A stretch of DNA of 64,000 nucleotides from Firmicutes bacterium UBA2058 (GTDB taxonomy: Bacteria; Bacillota; Clostridia; Tissierellales; Sedimentibacteraceae): contig DDAM01000040.1 of NCBI GenBank assembly GCA_002332905.1, positions 1 to 64,000 on the forward strand. The letters are read 5' to 3'. Under the pieces are notes generated by a model. It was given only the letters and a program-made list of their open reading frames with translations. It was not told where the DNA came from and did not search any database. Within the stretch, counting starts at the first letter, position 1. Each line of letters starts with the position of its first letter. Made by a program: the position numbers and the translations under genes. Shown here piece after piece: positions 18,268 through 25,922 of the stretch.

Positions 18268-18446
18268 TAATTTAACAATGTTTTATGTAAATACTTTAAT
18301 TAATGATTAATTTTGTAAATTTTATATACTTTAATTAACTAGTTTTAAAATTTATTTAATTTTTTTCATCAATTTGCAGCAAAGTATAAAAAAAATTTAT
18401 AGTGAATAATAAACAAAAATCAAATTTATGTTTTTTGCTATAAAAA

Positions 18447-18463
18447 AGTGAACTACGTTCACT
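18447..18463 (-). terminator. terminator hairpin identical to the one at 24583
   Basis: On the minus strand AGTGAAC-GTA-GTTCACT is followed by a run of T. The same 17-base hairpin recurs at 24583-24599. It is the last of three hairpins downstream of the RpiR-family gene. Confidence 0.7.
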
Positions 18464-18464
18464 A

Positions 18465-18499
18465 TATCTAATAAGAAAGAGAAACTTTCCTATTAGATA
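18465..18499 (-). terminator. second hairpin of a triple array downstream of the RpiR-family gene
   Basis: TATCTAATA pairs with TATTAGATA, with an inner GAAAG/CTTTC stem. No direct T run follows. It lies between two better terminators. Confidence 0.45.
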
Positions 18500-18509
18500 A
18501 AAAAAACAC

Positions 18510-18531
18510 CGCAAAAACTTTAGTTTTTGCG
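18510..18531 (-). terminator. terminator of the RpiR-family regulator gene
   Basis: On the minus strand CGCAAAAAC-TAAA-GTTTTTGCG is followed by GTG and eight T. It starts about 20 bases after the stop codon: a classic intrinsic terminator. Confidence 0.88.
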
Positions 18532-18549
18532 ATGTATACATTTTCATTG

Positions 18550-19434
18550 TTAATTTAAAATATTTTTTTCCTGTCCTTTAAATATTTTTGAAAATTCTTC
18601 AATGTTACTGATATCATTTTTTGATTTTGTGCTTTTAGCAATGCTTACAGCTGATGTTAATAGATTTCCAAGCATCATTGGTGCCGAAAGTGTATTAAGA
18701 AAAAGCCTTGTAGTGCTTGGACATGTTAACACTAAATTACTATTCAAAGCTACTTCTGCATTTTCATTGTCAGTGATTGCCAATATAGTTGATCCCTTAA
18801 TTTTTGCGTACTCAACAAATTTATTTGTCATGTAATAGTAGTCAGGAAAAGAAACTGGTATTAAGAGAATATCGCTCTTTATAAATGATAGGGTACCATA
18901 TATACTGTCATTAAGCTCTGTATTTACTGTTATAGAGGATATACCTACAGTTGCTAAACGCATTGAAATAAATTCAGCAAGCTGATAGGAAATACCTCTT
19001 CCACATATAACAATTGTTTTATGCTTAAGTATCATTTCTGCAGCATTGAATAATTTACTTATATCTATGTTAGCAACATAATTGTTTATTATTGCTAATT
19101 CTTCATGGCAAATATCAATTAGCAATTGTTCCTTGTGTGTTAGTTCATAAGATGGGACAGGATCTGAGGCGTATGCATTTTGAATCTGGACTTCATTTTT
19201 ATTGGAGATTACATTATATTTTCTGAACTCATATTTTAGTTCATTGAAATTTTCAAATCCCCAAGCAGAGCAAGCATTTAGTATAGTAACCTCTGTCACT
19301 TTAGTAGCTTGGCTTAAATCTTTCAGCGTTATAAAGCACATTATATGGGGGTCATTTAGCATGTAATCAGCTAGTTTTTTCTGTTTTGTCGTCATTGTCT
19401 TATATTTATCCTTGAGTAAATCTACAACATTCAT
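18550..19434 (-). CDS. MurR/RpiR-family transcriptional regulator
   Basis: 294 residues. An N-terminal RpiR-type helix-turn-helix domain (about 1-75; KQKKLADYMLNDP then ITLKDLSQATKVTEVTILNAC) precedes a SIS sugar-phosphate-binding domain (about 115-250; KTIVICGRGISYQLAEF and a STTRLFLNT segment). Such regulators respond to phosphosugars or amino-sugar phosphates. It lies upstream of oppA on the same strand but is closed off by three hairpins, so it is a separate unit. Control of opp, for instance for muropeptide uptake, would fit but is inference. Confidence 0.88.
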   Translation of the reverse strand: MNVVDLLKDKYKTMTTKQKKLADYMLNDPHIMCFITLKDLSQATKVTEVTILNACSAWGFENFNELKYEFRKYNVISNKNEVQIQNAYASDPVPSYELTHKEQLLIDICHEELAIINNYVANIDISKLFNAAEMILKHKTIVICGRGISYQLAEFISMRLATVGISSITVNTELNDSIYGTLSFIKSDILLIPVSFPDYYYMTNKFVEYAKIKGSTILAITDNENAEVALNSNLVLTCPSTTRLFLNTLSAPMMLGNLLTSAVSIAKSTKSKNDISNIEEFSKIFKGQEKNILN

Positions 19435-19563
19435 ATTACAGTACCATCCATTTAAATTATATTAAATACTATAATATACCAATTTGCCAATTTTGTAAAG
19501 CTAACAAAATTACAAAATTTTCATAATTGATTTTTATTACCTATTAATGTAGATAAATAGTGC

Positions 19564-19592
19564 GTGACAAACTAGGAAAATTATGCTATCAT
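19564..19592 (+). promoter_or_regulatory. promoter of the folT transcript
   Basis: GTGACA (19564-19569) and TATCAT (19587-19592) are 17 bases apart. Transcription would start near 19599, about ten bases before the riboswitch aptamer. Confidence 0.6.
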
Positions 19593-19607
19593 GTTCATAA
19601 TCAAAAT

Positions 19608-19704
19608 AAACAGAGTGGATAAGATGCGTAAAGTGTTAAGAGATGGGAGGTCGCTCTTAAACGAAGGACTATGGGTCTGCGGTATCTTGTCGCTTCCGCT
19701 GTTA
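19608..19704 (+). ncRNA. tetrahydrofolate (THF) riboswitch
   Basis: Conserved THF-aptamer blocks appear in order: the 5' P1 strand AACAGAGTGGA, GCGTAAAGTG (family form GCGTTAAGTG), GATGGGAGGTCG, ACGAAGGAC, GTCTGCGGT, and the closing CCGCTGTT. The downstream gene is a folate-type ECF transporter, the usual target. Downstream, GCGGAAG (19768-19774) can pair with CTTCCGC (19693-19699) of the 3' P1 strand, giving a ligand-free alternative fold about 20 bases before the ribosome site AGGAGG. Translation control is therefore likely. Two AT-rich hairpins lie between. Confidence 0.9.
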
Positions 19705-19803
19705 ACGTATTAATATAATACGTTAGTATTATTATACAATACATTAATATTAATATGTTTAGTATTTGCGGAAGTATTACTTTGTGCCTAATAGGAGGTT
19801 CAA

Positions 19804-20571
19804 ATGAAAGGTAATACTTTTTCTATGTCAAAACAATTTTCTGCCACTAATATAACAAGGGCAGGCATACTAATCTCAATGAGTTTAGTACTAAACTTAA
19901 TTTTTATGGTTTACATCCCAGTTGCAGGCTTTAACACTGTTAAATTTACATTATCATCTGCAATAACAATGATTACAGGAATAGTATGTGGTCCATTGAT
20001 GGGATTTTTTTCAGGAGCTATAGTAGATATTTTAACGTGTATAATTAGACCTGCTGGTCCATATTTTCCTGGTTTTACAATTGCAGCTGGATTAACCGGA
20101 TTAATGGCAGGATTAATTTACAGGTATTTAAGAAACGATAAGCTAAATTATAATCTACTAAATACAGTCTTTATTTCTATATTATCAGGTGGCTGTGTTG
20201 GTGCTTTCATCATGAAGGGTTTACTGACATTTCAAGATAAGACATTATATTATAACGGAGAACCATTAAGTATATTATATGTAATTGGTTTTATAGCCTT
20301 AGTACTTGCATATATTATAGTTCCAATCGTTATAACATCTAAACTAAAATTTAATATTAAGACAAATAAGATTTTATTTATGGTAAGTATAATACAATTT
20401 GTAACATCAATAATTTTAAATACTTACTTTTTATCGGTATTATTCGGTAAAGGCTACCTAGTATTTTTACCCGCAAGAGTTCTATCAAACTTCTTTATAA
20501 TACCAATCTATACTGTTGTAATTGCAACAATCTTAGAAGCAATAAATAAGCGATTTAAATTGAACATATAA
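19804..20571 (+). CDS. folT: ECF transporter S component, folate type
   Basis: 255 residues, about six hydrophobic segments. It contains the FolT-type blocks FTLSSAITMITGIVCGPLMG and GPYFPGFTIAAGLTGLMAG. The S component captures folate and works with the shared EcfA/EcfA'/EcfT module, which is not in this window. The ATG follows AATAGGAGGTTCAA. The THF riboswitch directly upstream makes folate the likely ligand. The gene stands alone, with a shared terminator downstream. Confidence 0.9.
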   Translation: MKGNTFSMSKQFSATNITRAGILISMSLVLNLIFMVYIPVAGFNTVKFTLSSAITMITGIVCGPLMGFFSGAIVDILTCIIRPAGPYFPGFTIAAGLTGLMAGLIYRYLRNDKLNYNLLNTVFISILSGGCVGAFIMKGLLTFQDKTLYYNGEPLSILYVIGFIALVLAYIIVPIVITSKLKFNIKTNKILFMVSIIQFVTSIILNTYFLSVLFGKGYLVFLPARVLSNFFIIPIYTVVIATILEAINKRFKLNI

Positions 20572-20574
20572 AAA

Positions 20575-20590
20575 ATGCGCGAAAGCGCAT
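20575..20590. terminator. bidirectional terminator folT / nitroreductase gene
   Basis: ATGCGC-GAAA-GCGCAT with A's before and seven T's after. It serves the plus-strand folT and, in reverse, the minus-strand nitroreductase gene that ends at 20595. Confidence 0.88.
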
Positions 20591-20594
20591 TTTT

Positions 20595-21455
20595 TTATAT
20601 ATTGCAATATCCTACAACTACATATTCTTCTGGTATATTATAATCTTTTTGCGGAGACTCTAAGATCCAAGTTACGTCTGTTAACGTTACGTCTACTATT
20701 GCTTCAAAGTATAGCATAACAATTCCTGCATCTATTTCTTCTTCGTAGGTACCTGTATGTTCATCATTTCTTACTGCTAAAACTACCATGCCATCATCTA
20801 AAATAAATCTCCAAGGTTGTCTATTAAGTGTTGATGGTGCTAATCTTGCGTAATGGAAAGCATCTAATAGTGCTCTGTTTTCCAGATCATCTGCTGTAGC
20901 GCTACATCCCCATTTATTTAAGTAAACTATATCTTCAACTCCAAGTCTTTCTGAAATATTGTCTGCAACTCTTGAGATTTTTGTTTTAGATTCATTAGCT
21001 CCGATTGTAGGTATATTAATAATCTTAGTTTTATTATCATCATATCCTAATGCTATAATAGCAACAACTTCCTTATCAGAGTTAATACCTAAATTGTTTT
21101 TTATTAAATTGCTATCATTAAATGTTATCCAGCAGGAGCCAATCTGCATATCTAATGCCTTCAACACAATTTCTTCACCAATATATCCAGCATTTATTAT
21201 ATAACTATCTTTTTTCTCTGATAATAATATTACGTAATTTGGTGCATCAAGCATAAAGCCTTTATAGCCTGCCTTACCATTTAGGTTTTCAAACACTTCA
21301 TTTCCCATAATAAGAGTTTCAACTTCAATATCATTTATTAATCTTTTTGATGTATTGGCATAATTCTTTAATTCTTTTATATGCTCTTTCTTCAGTGCAG
21401 TTTTTTTATAGTCTCTAACAGATTTTCTGTTTGATATGAGTTTCTTATATTCCAT
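20595..21455 (-). CDS. nitroreductase-family flavoprotein (TM1586-like)
   Basis: About 286 residues. N-terminal RKSVRDYKK is the nitroreductase FMN/NAD(P)H-binding pattern, and the C-terminal repeat of the fold has DAFHYARLAPSTLNRQPWRF, the family's second flavin-site block. The length fits the internally duplicated, one-chain TM1586 type. The physiological electron acceptor is unknown. The start is ATG 21455, preceded by GGGAGGAACT; a TTG four codons earlier would place the ribosome site inside the gene. It follows degV by about 30 bases and is probably co-transcribed. Confidence 0.85.
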   Translation of the reverse strand: MEYKKLISNRKSVRDYKKTALKKEHIKELKNYANTSKRLINDIEVETLIMGNEVFENLNGKAGYKGFMLDAPNYVILLSEKKDSYIINAGYIGEEIVLKALDMQIGSCWITFNDSNLIKNNLGINSDKEVVAIIALGYDDNKTKIINIPTIGANESKTKISRVADNISERLGVEDIVYLNKWGCSATADDLENRALLDAFHYARLAPSTLNRQPWRFILDDGMVVLAVRNDEHTGTYEEEIDAGIVMLYFEAIVDVTLTDVTWILESPQKDYNIPEEYVVVGYCNI

Positions 21456-21484
21456 AGTTCCTCCCAAGTTTTATATAATTTGTA

Positions 21485-22321
21485 TTAGAACGCTACTACT
21501 ATTCCTCCATCGTCTGCGTAAACTGTACTTAGACCGCCAGCTTTAAATATCAAAACATCTTTAAATTTATATCTGATTAAGAGTTCTTTTTTTAGATTTT
21601 CAGCTTTTTCCTTAGCATTTGAATGCGTTATACCTAATATAGTATTTTCAAAGTCTATATTAAATTCTCCGATTATTTCTATTAATCTATTAAAAGCTTT
21701 TTTATTACCTCTTACTTGTTCTACAAGTTCTATTTCACCATTTCCGTTGTCGCCCATTATAGGAACTATATGAAGCAATGAAGCAACCTTAGCCTTAACT
21801 CCGCTTATTCTTCCGTTTTTAACTAAGTTATCAAGCGAATCTAATATAAACAATGTTTTTAGCTTAGATATATATTTGTTTGTTGTTTCAATTATTTCAT
21901 TAAAGTTTAAGTTTTCTTCAACTAATTGTTTTATTTTTAACGCTACTAACGTTGATCCAGATGCTGCAGATTTAGTGTCAAAAATGTGTACTAAGCCACC
22001 AGGAATTTTTTCTAAAAACATATTTTTTGCTAACATTGCGCTATTAAATGAACCACTTAATGCAGATGAAATGGTAACAACAAATGATGCTCCATCCTTT
22101 GAAAATAATCTCATATATTCATCTGGAGAAGGACATGCAGTTTTTATATGTTTTTTACTTGATTTCATTTTACTTATTAATTCCTCTGTATTTAAATTAA
22201 CATCTGCTATTTCATCATTGTCAATTAATATTTTAAATGGAACCCTATCAACTTCTTCTGACATAAGCTTTATATCATCACTAAAATCTATGCTGCTATC
22301 AACAATTACTTTATTCTCCAT
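21485..22321 (-). CDS. DegV-family fatty-acid-binding protein
   Basis: 278 residues. DegV (PF02645) hallmarks are the N-terminal IVDSSIDF, the TACPSPDEYMRLF block (near 62), TISSALSGSFNSA (near 83) and FDTKSAASGS. Relatives such as FakB bind a fatty acid for phosphorylation by FakA, feeding exogenous or recycled acids into phospholipids. No fakA lies nearby. The ATG follows TAGGAG. It is the first gene of a pair with the nitroreductase. Confidence 0.9.
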   Translation of the reverse strand: MENKVIVDSSIDFSDDIKLMSEEVDRVPFKILIDNDEIADVNLNTEELISKMKSSKKHIKTACPSPDEYMRLFSKDGASFVVTISSALSGSFNSAMLAKNMFLEKIPGGLVHIFDTKSAASGSTLVALKIKQLVEENLNFNEIIETTNKYISKLKTLFILDSLDNLVKNGRISGVKAKVASLLHIVPIMGDNGNGEIELVEQVRGNKKAFNRLIEIIGEFNIDFENTILGITHSNAKEKAENLKKELLIRYKFKDVLIFKAGGLSTVYADDGGIVVAF

Positions 22322-22430
22322 TCATTTACTCCTACATTTTATCTATTAATTTATTTCAATTTTTTTATTATTTTTTTGCTATACTAATACAACACTTTAT
22401 CTTTACACTATATAATATGCGTATAATTCA

Positions 22431-23105
22431 CTAAATTATTTCCTCTGCTATTTTACAAATTATGTCATCAGCATTAATGTTTAATTTTCTTTTATCAAGT
22501 ATTTTGTATAATTCTAATCTAATTTCTTTAATTAATAATACATCATTTAAATTAAAATTCAACAAAAATATATGTACAAAATCATTTACAAATTTAAATT
22601 TCCAATCTGTGGCTATTGGGTCATATGTTATTATATAAGCTATCATCTTTCCTATATCTGATTCTATTTTACCTTCACTGCACAATTCAAAATCTATGCC
22701 ATATACTTTATTATTATTAACCAAAAAATTTCTTAAATTTATATCATTTATAATATATTGTTTACCATAATATTCATTTGTTGCTTTATAAAATTTTTGT
22801 AAGAAACCTAGAAGCTTTATTATCATTTTATGATATGTTACACTTGAACTTGACTCTTCCTTTTCAAGCCAATCTAGGAAAGTCAAATCCCCTAAATCTT
22901 CAAGCATAACCTCATCATTTGACACAGATATTATTTTAGGCACACTAGCTTTACTATGTAACAAAACATTTAATATTTCCGCTTCAAATAACATATAGTC
23001 TATATCATTAAACTTCTTAACAATATATGTTTTTGAATTATTATATATTCTGTATACAGAATTTCTTTTACTATATAACTTAATTTTTTCCATTTTTATG
23101 CACAT
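22431..23105 (-). CDS. small protein-kinase-like (APH/Bud32-type) protein
   Basis: 224 residues with a reduced protein-kinase-like fold. A basic strand with K30/K31 (YIVKKF) may hold the ATP lysine, the catalytic loop is NDINLRNFL (D121, N126), and the metal-binding aspartate is D138 in GIDFE. That resembles aminoglycoside/choline kinases and Bud32 more than Ser/Thr receptor kinases. Substrate unknown. It begins eight bases after the GGDEF-like gene, so the two form an operon. The start is uncertain: ATG 23105 and ATG 23093 are both weakly supported by GAGG. Confidence 0.65.
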   Translation of the reverse strand: MCIKMEKIKLYSKRNSVYRIYNNSKTYIVKKFNDIDYMLFEAEILNVLLHSKASVPKIISVSNDEVMLEDLGDLTFLDWLEKEESSSSVTYHKMIIKLLGFLQKFYKATNEYYGKQYIINDINLRNFLVNNNKVYGIDFELCSEGKIESDIGKMIAYIITYDPIATDWKFKFVNDFVHIFLLNFNLNDVLLIKEIRLELYKILDKRKLNINADDIICKIAEEII

Positions 23106-23113
23106 GCCTCAAA

Positions 23114-24028
23114 CTACAATATAACACCAGGACCTAATAGCTTAGATTTTTTTACATTCTTCTCTAGCTCAATTATTAACTGTTCTTTTGTCTGTCCAGA
23201 GTAGTCTATCATTGAACCATTAAATAATATTTCGGATCCATCAAACAATATTATAGTCTTTTTAAGAGTTTTCTTCAACCTATCTATTAATATTTTTGCT
23301 ATATCTGTATCGACATTATTATATATAATTAAAAACTTATCGCCAGAATATCTGCAAGATACATCTATTTTTCTTGTATTAGACATTATACATTCAGCTA
23401 TTTCTTCTAATAATTTATCTGCAAGCTTAAATCCATAATCTAAATTTATTTTTCTAAAATTCAAAAAATCAATCAATAATAGAGAAAATTCTATATGTTC
23501 CTCATTGTAATTTCTTATACTAGTATCTAAACTATCCAATACAAATTGATAATTATAAAGTCCTGTAAGGCTGTCCTTGTCATTTTTGCTTCTCATATCC
23601 TCTAGTAAATATTCAATTTGTCTATTTTTTTCAAGCATTATTCTATTTAACTGCTTTTTATCGGTTATATCTTGCATAATTATGTGAAAAATTCCGTTAT
23701 CATAACCGAAAATAAATAACTTTAAGAATTTATCGAAACAATCAAAATATTGTTCGATTATTTTATAATCACTTGTCATTGCTGCATGTGTAATTATTAA
23801 AGGCCAATCAAATATGGAGGTTTTTGTGCTTGGACATATTTCAGTAAATTTTTTATTTATAATTTCAGAATTAGGAACGCCCGTGATATTTGAAAAATGT
23901 TTGTTAGCATTAATTATATATAATTCACATTCATTTGTAATATCATTGTATTTACTTTCACAGGTTATAAAAGGCTCAAAATAATTTGACATAAAAACAA
24001 AATTATTTAATTTTACATTTTCCATCAT
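23114..24028 (-). CDS. PAS-GGDEF protein with degenerate active site
   Basis: 304 residues, no membrane segment. A PAS-like region spans about 15-125 (ending IMQDITDKKQ), then a short coiled linker and a GGDEF domain (about 150-300) beginning DSLTGLYNY. The signature GGDEF reads SGDKF (228-232): the catalytic glutamate is a lysine, so diguanylate cyclase activity is probably lost. The domain may serve as a c-di-GMP or GTP sensor, or as a partner of the kinase-like protein encoded next. AAGGAGG lies 11 bases upstream of the ATG. Confidence 0.85.
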   Translation of the reverse strand: MMENVKLNNFVFMSNYFEPFITCESKYNDITNECELYIINANKHFSNITGVPNSEIINKKFTEICPSTKTSIFDWPLIITHAAMTSDYKIIEQYFDCFDKFLKLFIFGYDNGIFHIIMQDITDKKQLNRIMLEKNRQIEYLLEDMRSKNDKDSLTGLYNYQFVLDSLDTSIRNYNEEHIEFSLLLIDFLNFRKINLDYGFKLADKLLEEIAECIMSNTRKIDVSCRYSGDKFLIIYNNVDTDIAKILIDRLKKTLKKTIILFDGSEILFNGSMIDYSGQTKEQLIIELEKNVKKSKLLGPGVIL

Positions 24029-24216
24029 AGCAGCTTAAATCCTCCTTAGTTTAATTTGATTATTTTCTAAACCATCTATATATTGAAAACATATGGATGT
24101 TATATATAAATGATACTATAATCTACAAAATTATACAAATAACTTTTTCATTTTTCAAAAATTTTATTATTTAAAATAGAAACATTATATTATACTGAAT
24201 AAATATAACCAATTGT

Positions 24217-24381
24217 TTATCCACAATTGTTAATAACATGTTGATAACTACATGTCCAAAATACCATGATTTTTGATAAAATAAAAATTTTTAACTTTTT
24301 TAAAAAAATTGTTGACAAAAACCACTGTTAATATTTACTCTTTTCATAGTTGTGCACAATTTAATCCACAGCTGTTGATAA
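24217..24381. other. cluster of DnaA-box-like sequences in a 620-bp AT-rich non-coding region
   Basis: The gap 24029-24649 holds no gene I can support. In 165 bp it carries one perfect DnaA box TTATCCACA (24217-24225), two TTATCAACA on the minus strand (24239-24247, 24373-24381), and near matches at 24228-24236 (TTATTAACA, minus), 24310-24318 (TTGTCAACA, minus), 24350-24358 (TTGTGCACA) and 24362-24370 (TAATCCACA). Flanks are nearly pure A/T. This looks like an origin-type or DnaA-titration site. dnaA, dnaN, rpmH and the other usual origin neighbours are absent, and genes on both sides read the same way, so a chromosome origin is not proven. Confidence 0.5.
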
Positions 24382-24582
24382 CTTAGGTATTAATCGAACA
24401 TATTTTTACTAATTAATTTTTATTTTCATTTTTGTAATAATTACGTCAAAATATTAAAAAAAAGTCAAAATAAAATTAAAATATTATATTAAAAAATAAC
24501 TTGAAAATTTTAATATTTATAATTATTCATTAACTCTTATGAGGTAAAAATAAATGTATAAATAGACTTAAAGGATAAAAAA

Positions 24583-24599
24583 AGTGAACTACGTTCACT
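24583..24599 (-). terminator. terminator of the Ldh2 dehydrogenase gene
   Basis: On the minus strand AGTGAAC-GTA-GTTCACT is followed by seven T. It is preceded by a second hairpin at 24605-24639. The 17-base hairpin is identical to that at 18447-18463. Confidence 0.8.
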
Positions 24600-24604
24600 C
24601 TATG

Positions 24605-24639
24605 GAAAGCTGTAAAATGCTATGTACTTTACAGCTTTC
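24605..24639 (-). terminator. first hairpin of the tandem 3' structure of the Ldh2 gene
   Basis: GAAAGCTGTAAA pairs with TTTACAGCTTTC (12 bp) around an 11-nt loop, ten bases after the stop codon. It has no T run of its own and may protect the mRNA 3' end, with the real terminator following. Confidence 0.6.
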
Positions 24640-24649
24640 AACTCTTAAC

Positions 24650-25756
24650 TTAAATTTTAAATTTATACCCAAGTTGATACTTCTCATTTAGCTCATTTAT
24701 TTGCTTAATTAAAATATCATTCATAGGTACGCCTTTATCTTTTCTATATTGATAAGTTAAATATTCTTTTTCACCAGCAGTATAGATTCTATCACATCCT
24801 GGAGCCTTTTTAGAACTGCGAAGTTCTCTTAACATATCTCCAGTTTGTTTTCTAAACTTATCTATCTCAATGAAATTTTCAACATTTATTGCTATAAAGA
24901 AATGGCCTAGTTTATATGGTTTTTTATCTCCGTTTTCATCAACATCAGTTAAAGCCTTCATAAAAGGTCCGAGATGAAGTGCTGATGATAATATTTCAAC
25001 AACAGTTGCATATCCGTAGCCCTTATATCCTGCTAGCTCCTCACCAACTCCACCAAGAGGTGTTAATGCAGCTTTTCCCTTTGTTAAATCTACAAGAACT
25101 TGGTCAGTGTCAGTTCTTACATTACCTTCATCATCTATAACCCAGCCTTCTGGAAGCGGCTTACCCTCCCTACTGTACTTCTCTATCTTACCCCTTTGAG
25201 AAGTAGATGTAGCACAATCAAGTAAAAAGTCAAATTCTTCATCAGTAGGTATAGCAAATGTTAATGGATTTGTTCCGAGCATGTTTTCAACACCAAAGGT
25301 AGGTGCTATAGAAGGTCTAGCATTAGTTCCAGTTATACCAATCATGCCTTCCTTAGATGCCATAAGAGGATAATATCCAGCAAAGCCATAATGTGAAGAA
25401 TTTTTAACAGTAACCATACCCATTCCATAAACTCTAGCCTTTTCAATAGCCATTTCCATAGCCTTTTTACTTACAACATGCCCCATTCCATCATTAGCAT
25501 CAAGTATTGCTGTAGTATAGGTTTCTTTTATTACGTCTATTTTGGTAACAGGATTTAATATGCCATCTTTTATTCTATCTATGTATATAGGCTTAAATCT
25601 TCCTATACCATGAGAATCAATACCCAGCTTATCAGATGTTATAAGAACATCAGCAACAATCTTAGCATCATCTGCTGGAACACCAAGCTTAATAAAAACA
25701 TCAGCCATAAATCTTTCCAATAAATCAAAATTAATATACTTAGTATTATCCATCAT
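24650..25756 (-). CDS. Ldh2-family malate/lactate/ureidoglycolate-type dehydrogenase
   Basis: 368 residues, Ldh_2 superfamily (PF02615), NAD(P)-dependent 2-hydroxy/2-oxo-acid oxidoreductases unrelated to classical LDH/MDH. Family blocks are LGIDSHGIGRF (catalytic His, near 56), VKNSSHYGFAGYYPL (near 121), and GTNPLTFAIP. Substrate could be malate, lactate, sulfolactate or an imino acid; sequence alone cannot choose. It follows the DAACS symporter and threonine aldolase genes, probably served by the same sigma-54 promoter with readthrough of the terminator at 25872. GAGGAAG precedes the ATG. Confidence 0.88.
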   Translation of the reverse strand: MMDNTKYINFDLLERFMADVFIKLGVPADDAKIVADVLITSDKLGIDSHGIGRFKPIYIDRIKDGILNPVTKIDVIKETYTTAILDANDGMGHVVSKKAMEMAIEKARVYGMGMVTVKNSSHYGFAGYYPLMASKEGMIGITGTNARPSIAPTFGVENMLGTNPLTFAIPTDEEFDFLLDCATSTSQRGKIEKYSREGKPLPEGWVIDDEGNVRTDTDQVLVDLTKGKAALTPLGGVGEELAGYKGYGYATVVEILSSALHLGPFMKALTDVDENGDKKPYKLGHFFIAINVENFIEIDKFRKQTGDMLRELRSSKKAPGCDRIYTAGEKEYLTYQYRKDKGVPMNDILIKQINELNEKYQLGYKFKI

Positions 25757-25871
25757 ATCACTTCCTCACTTTCTAATTTTTATTTCATAATCTAGCCATT
25801 TAATAATATCTAAAGATATTATACACTTAATTACAAAATTTGTTAATACCTATCTATTAATTAAATAAATT

Positions 25872-25904
25872 AAAGCCAAAGAATAACAATTACTCTCTGG
25901 CTTT
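25872..25904 (-). terminator. long hairpin after the DAACS symporter gene
   Basis: AAAGCCA pairs with TGGCTTT, continued by an inner 7-bp stem (AGAGTAA/TTATTCT with one G-U) around a 3-nt loop. A weak T/A-rich tail follows on the minus strand. It may reduce but not abolish readthrough into the dehydrogenase gene. Confidence 0.7.
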
Positions 25905-25922
25905 AAAAAGCATTTAATTATT

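Noticed and set aside
18356..18547. 63-codon minus-strand frame between the RpiR gene and oppA
   Set aside because: It runs through three hairpins that act as terminators and has no ribosome site; composition is that of AT-rich spacer.
21876..22349. 157-codon plus-strand frame opposite degV
   Set aside because: Antisense shadow of a clear DegV gene, no ribosome site and no recognisable domain.
24217..24381. Calling the DnaA-box cluster the chromosomal origin
   Set aside because: No dnaA, dnaN, rpmH, recF or gyr genes nearby and no switch of gene direction; kept only as a DnaA-box cluster.
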